DNA from: Prinsepia uniflora
Lineage: Eukaryota; Streptophyta; Magnoliopsida; Rosales; Rosaceae
DNA length: 64,000 nucleotides
NCBI GenBank assembly: GCA_032719365.1
Contig: CM064863.1
Location: 21,523,137 to 21,587,136 of the forward strand
Reading direction: 5' to 3'
This document shows positions 59,756 to 64,000 of this stretch, in pieces. Positions within the stretch are counted from its first letter, which is position 1. Each line of letters starts with the position of its first letter. The translations under genes were made by a program, and so were the position numbers. The notes under the pieces are model-generated. The model was not told the origin of the DNA and made no database searches. It saw only the letters and a list, made by a program, of their open reading frames with translations.

Positions 59756-61642
59756 TGATACATCCCGACCTAGAAAGTCCACTTAGGGCTCGTAGATCGA
59801 GGCGTGCTAGCCGACATTTGGACAATGACGTCTAGATGACGAAAGCCAATTGAATAAAATGATGCTATTTTATGAGTCGAGTGAAACATAATCCGTCAAA
59901 ATTGATCACATTTCACCCCACAATGGACGCATAGATTGGGGTCAAAGTATGATGATCATACCATTATACTTTACTACCCTGTGACTCACTCCAAGACTCA
60001 ACAGCGGATGTTAGAGCATCTACTAAGCCTCTGTGAAACGCGTGCACACCAGCGGTACCTGAGGGGTTCAAAAAACCAAGGGTGAAAGAACCTAAATCTT
60101 ATTTCAGTGTAAAACCATTTATAGTAAAATAGATTTAACCCTTCATTTTTCCCCAAAAAAAAAACAATAAATCAGACTTGCACGTGTATGAGAAATAATA
60201 ATAAATTAATCATACATCTTAGTAAACAATCTGAAGTATGAAATAATACGCATGAACCACAATCTAAAATGTGACGATGAAATTGCCGATTGACAAATAG
60301 AGCATGATCATGAATAGCCAAAGCTAGTACATGGGAGTTCGCAATGATCAAAGTGATCGTCAATAAGGACTGGTAGTTAATCCAGTAATCTCACCGTCAA
60401 CAAATTCGAGTCATCGCAAGTAAAGCCTAATCCGAGACTAAGGCGGAAACTTTCAACATTCTAGTTAGCAAATTAAGAGGATGAGAAGCGTAATAATAAA
60501 GATGAAGTATATGATGCCACGAGGAGTGGGCATGGTACCAGACCAACAATAGTAAAATATACCGTATTATAGAAAAATGTTGCAGATCCTCAGAACATTT
60601 GCTCTACGTAAAGCGTTCGAAGGTACAATATATTGACTAGTAGTCTGAAACACAAAAAGCACAAATGACCTCAAAGGTCAAAGTTGTCAAAATTAAAAAT
60701 AATTTATTAAAATAAAAGTCAAAACTTATCAATCCAATATTCATGTACGAGAACATGTGCAGCCTACGCAACTCATCATTACATATACCAATCGCTAGAT
60801 TGCCGATTAGAGATGGGTCTGAGTCAGGTTTTGGGTCGGGTCAATCGACCGCTCGTGCTTTGGAGGCCAAGTGGCAACCTAATGCAACCAACAACCACAA
60901 GTTGACACGACAGAGCTCCCTATGTTTTCTAGGTCTGCTTGGGTTGGGTTACTGTGAAGACTCACGAGGAGCCTGGCAGCTCCGTCGCAGCCTACACGTC
61001 CTTCACCGCTGATCCTACGCAAGTGACAGCCAAGTGAACAAGGCAAGTCAAGGCGTTTAATACGATTGGGGTGAAGGTCAAATCTAGAGGAGCAAGCCTT
61101 ACCTAGCTCTTGCTCATTCTCGCTGGAATGCCATCGATTTGAGATTGACGTCTAAAAAATCCTCGAATTCCAGCACCTTGTAGTTTGGGGTTCAATAGGT
61201 CATCGTCGAATTCCCCTCAAATCATTAGTGAGGAAGATGAAGTTTGAAAACATCCTCGGCGTGGGTGTTTCCTCGAAGGTTCTATTCCTCCCTCACAAGA
61301 AATGAGATCAGATGCCCATAGGAATTGAGTCTTGAGCCTTAGGCCAATTTACACTTAAAGGCCTTATGGATGACTTGGACTAAGTCTTAGGGGTTTGGGC
61401 CAACTGAAAATAAAAATGGGCTTAACCCACCAAAATGAAGAGGAAGGTTTGGTTACGAAAATGCTTGGTAAAAAGGACAAGGACATTAATGAATCATCAA
61501 ACATTTTTGGGCTTAAGTTACAATTGGGTTAGATCCTTACCAACGAGCCTTAGACTAGACATAACCTTATACGAAACTTTAGGGGTAATTTGGTAATTTA
61601 GAAAAAATCTCGATTTCTAATTTTTAGGTACATGATGTAACA
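59756..61642 (-). mobile_element. Solo LTR, 1.9 kb, in copy C
   Basis: On the minus strand it starts TGTTACATCATG and ends GGATGTATCA. The target duplication (plus strand CCTAG, 59751-59755 and 61643-61647) is perfect, and the flanks join cleanly into the copia 3' block seen at 30640-30660. It is of a different family from the LARD LTRs. Short ORFs inside (for example near 60743-61012) have no support. Confidence 0.92.
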
Positions 61643-62959
61643 CCTAGCCAGGTAAGAAAAGCCAATGGGAGTAAATAACCCTGGTCATATAACAAAAGAA
61701 TACACAATGGTCAAGTGTCTATACTTCAAGATTTTCAGTATACTTTTGGATACTTGGTGTACTTTGGGATATTCCTCTGATTATCGACTCCCCCTGAAAA
61801 GGTCTTCATGGTTGTCTTGAGTTCAGATTGACCTCACCTCAATCTTTTGATGCTATTTCTACTACTGGTTGAAGAAGAACTTCAAATAAATATGCTTGGT
61901 GTTGTCTTCTTTAAAGAAAGTGGTCTTCATATGCTCGGTGCAGTTAACATTATCTTCATCGGTTCATTATTGGTGAAATGCAGTCTACAAGTACCTCAAA
62001 TATGCCCCATAATGGCCCTCAACCATACACATTCACGAATTGGTTTGTGAATACCTAGAATCTCTACATGATTCGAAGACGTGGCAAAAAGAGTATGTTT
62101 CATAGATCTCTAATATATTGATGTGTTCCCAATGACAAAGACATAACCAGTTCGAGAATGCGCCTTATATGGGTCTGAATGGTAACCCGTGCCAACATTC
62201 CTAACAAGATATGCATCATTTTGAGGATCAAGGGGGTTTGATTTATTTCTCAATGCATAGGGATAGACAAACCCATATACGTTAAACCTCTGAGGTATCG
62301 AAAAATATCTTTTATGCCATTCCAATGTTGGCATGTTGGGGTAGAGCTAAATCAAGCTAGAAAATTAATAGCAAATGAAATGTCTTGTTTAGTGCATTTA
62401 GTTAAGTACAATAATGAACATATTGTACTTAGATATGGAACTTCTAGTGTCAACATTTCTTTGTTATCATTTTCGGGACAAAATGGACCCTTCTTAGGAT
62501 CTAGACTACAGATGATCATAGGTGTGCTTGAGGGTTTTGCTTTGTTTTCATTAAAGTGTCTCAAGATCTTCTCGATCTAATTCGATTGATGGAATAAAAT
62601 CCCATATGCACGGTGCTCAATCCAAGGGACGAAGACAAAATTCCATTCACCCAAGATCATTCATTTCAAATTCTAACTGCATGTGCTTAGCGATTTCTTC
62701 GATCTCTTTAGGAGTATCAATCAGATTCATCTTATTGACATAAACTGAAACTATAGTGAATCCAAAAATTCTTTTCTTAGTAAACGCTCATGGGCATAAT
62801 TCATTATTCACATATCACACTCTAATCAAGTATCCATTTAGGTGATTATACCACGTCCGTTCAGTTTGTTTTAATCCGTAAAGTGAACGCCTCAAAAGAA
62901 TGAAGAATGTGTTTCGTGGTTTGGAACTATTTTCATCAGGCATCTTAAGTCCTTTGAGA

Positions 62960-62995
<36 letters not shown>

Positions 62996-63990
62996 CTTAT
63001 AAAGATAAGATGCATACTAGTTTTTCAGAAACTACCAAACTGATAAGGTAGCGGAACATTATGACATCCATTGCGAGAGAAAACATCTCCTTGTAATCAA
63101 TCACGGGGTGTGAAAAAAAACTTAAGCCACTAGAAGAGCTTTGTATCTCAAATCTTGTTCTTTGCATTACGCTTCCTTATAAATACCTATTTAAATACTA
63201 CAGGTTTAACATGGGGAGGTGTGGGAACTAGAGGTTCAAATGGCTTCCTTTTTGTTAAGAAATCTAATTCGACTTGGATTGCTTCTTTCCAATTTGGCCA
63301 CTCTTCGCTATGTTGCATTCATCAATAGAGCGAGGTTCAATATAATCATTAGTTATTATTTTTATAGCTTCTACGAATGAAATATATCATCGATGATAAT
63401 ATCATTATGATTCCATATATCACTTAAGTATGCATAATTTATCGAAATATTTCTATTCTCATGAGTGGTCTTAGATGTTGGAATGTCCCCAAATTTCGTC
63501 CCTTCTAGGATAGACTTTATAATCCATAATTATCTAATAAGATGGATCAGTTGATATTAAGATATCTAAAGGATTCGATTGTGCCAAAGTTATCCTTTTA
63601 TGGGGATGAGAATCCTTCGAACTTATTGGTCAACCTCACTTCTGGGAATGGACATATGACTAGTTAACTGCCATGGACATGCCTCGTCCTTTTGGGATGG
63701 CTCGTTCATTTGGGACGACACATCCTATGAGAACGTCTATCCTCATAGACACATTTGTAGACAAATATACGTGACCTCGTCACTTTAGCTAGATTAGAGA
63801 AAGCATCTGGCATATTATTTACTACACTTTATAGATCTAGAATTCTCTGTACTTCATTCTCACTTTGTGTGGTTTGGGGATCAATATGTGACATAGTAGG
63901 GACATTCCACATCAATTCACGTCATTATTTAAGAACGTTGATGTTCTTATCTCCCATAATGGTAGAAAATTTATCTTATCAAAATGACTA
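61643..63990 (-). pseudogene. Copy C pol remnants: RT and RNase H
   Basis: Minus-strand stretches match copia A pol: SSTPMIICSLDPKKGPF (62528-62478), LLYLTKCTKQDISFAINFLA near 62411-62352, WHKRYFSIPQRFNVYGF (about 62320-62270), and LLRRSLYGLKQTERTWYNHL (about 62900-62840), which keeps the glutamine that is a stop in copia A. A TA run (62965-62992) sits in RT as in copia A. Integrase-RT spacer words occur near 63850-63960. Confidence 0.86.
62965..62992. repeat. (AT)14 microsatellite inside copy C RT
   Basis: 28 bp of AT at the same RT position as the run in copia A (29236-29277). Confidence 0.92.
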
Positions 63991-64000
63991 TTCGTACATC

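Larger units (their letters stand above)
59336..64000 (-). mobile_element. Copia A family, copy C, inverted and running off the window
   Basis: On the minus strand, sequence from the window end to 59336 parallels copia A from about 28270 to just past the start of its 3' LTR: integrase tail, RT, RNase H, triplicated 3' blocks, purine tract AAGGGGAGTG, then only about 25-40 bases of LTR. A solo LTR (59756-61642) interrupts the 3' non-coding region. All coding parts are broken. Confidence 0.88.

Overview
This window looks like repeat-rich intergenic DNA of a dicot plant nuclear genome, possibly Rosaceae; the family is a guess from the style of the LTRs. The signs are plant LTR retrotransposons primed by initiator tRNA-Met, a Cassandra TRIM, CACTA and hAT relics, and plant ABCB transporter exons with GT/AG introns. 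I found no intact host gene. The only host genes are two tandem, minus-strand ABCB (P-glycoprotein/MDR type) transporter genes, both wrecked by stops, frameshifts and insertions: pseudogene 1 at 10371-20019 and pseudogene 2 at 31484-58448.

Layout. 146-858: complete Cassandra TRIM with 5S-rRNA-like LTRs and TSD CAATC. 1072-9534: LARD-like element with 2.7-kb LTRs and a 3-kb non-coding interior. 10371-20019: ABCB pseudogene 1, cut by a solo LTR of the same family (11383-14087, TSD TTTAC) and by another solo LTR (15925-18540, TSD ATGTC) that itself holds a non-autonomous CACTA element (16218-18460, TSD AAT). 20957-31242: degenerate Ty1/copia element A (TSD AATTG) holding a 3.1-kb solo LTR (21887-24982, TSD GTAAG). 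31484-58448: ABCB pseudogene 2, cut by copia B (32082-54401) and an hAT relic (55143-56056, TSD CTTCCTCC). Copia B contains a pol-less gypsy element with minisatellites (33968-40106, TSD AGACA) and a minus-strand solo LTR (40875-51537). That solo LTR contains a gag-only TR-GAG element (41452-49007) and a Cassandra fragment. 58449-59335: copia 5' fragment. 59336-64000: minus-strand copy C of the copia A family, holding a 1.9-kb solo LTR (59756-61642, TSD CCTAG).

Most unusual signal. The LTR family starting TGTAACGACCC and ending near GGGTCCTGTCA (LARD, three solo LTRs, TR-GAG element) is packed with short perfect hairpins: arms of 5-8 bp, loops of 2-5 nt. In the LTRs they form arrays whose arms change together between units and copies (GGGCC/GGCCC, GGACC/GGTCC, GGGTC/GACCC, GGGTT/AACCC; elsewhere GTGTC/GACAC, GCGTC/GACGC, GCATC/GATGC around a TGG loop). 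In the LARD interior about two dozen unrelated perfect hairpins follow one another where coding sequence is expected. No feature class I know explains this, and it is my main candidate for something undescribed.

All reading was by eye. Boundaries backed by TSDs are firm; domain limits inside decayed elements are approximate.
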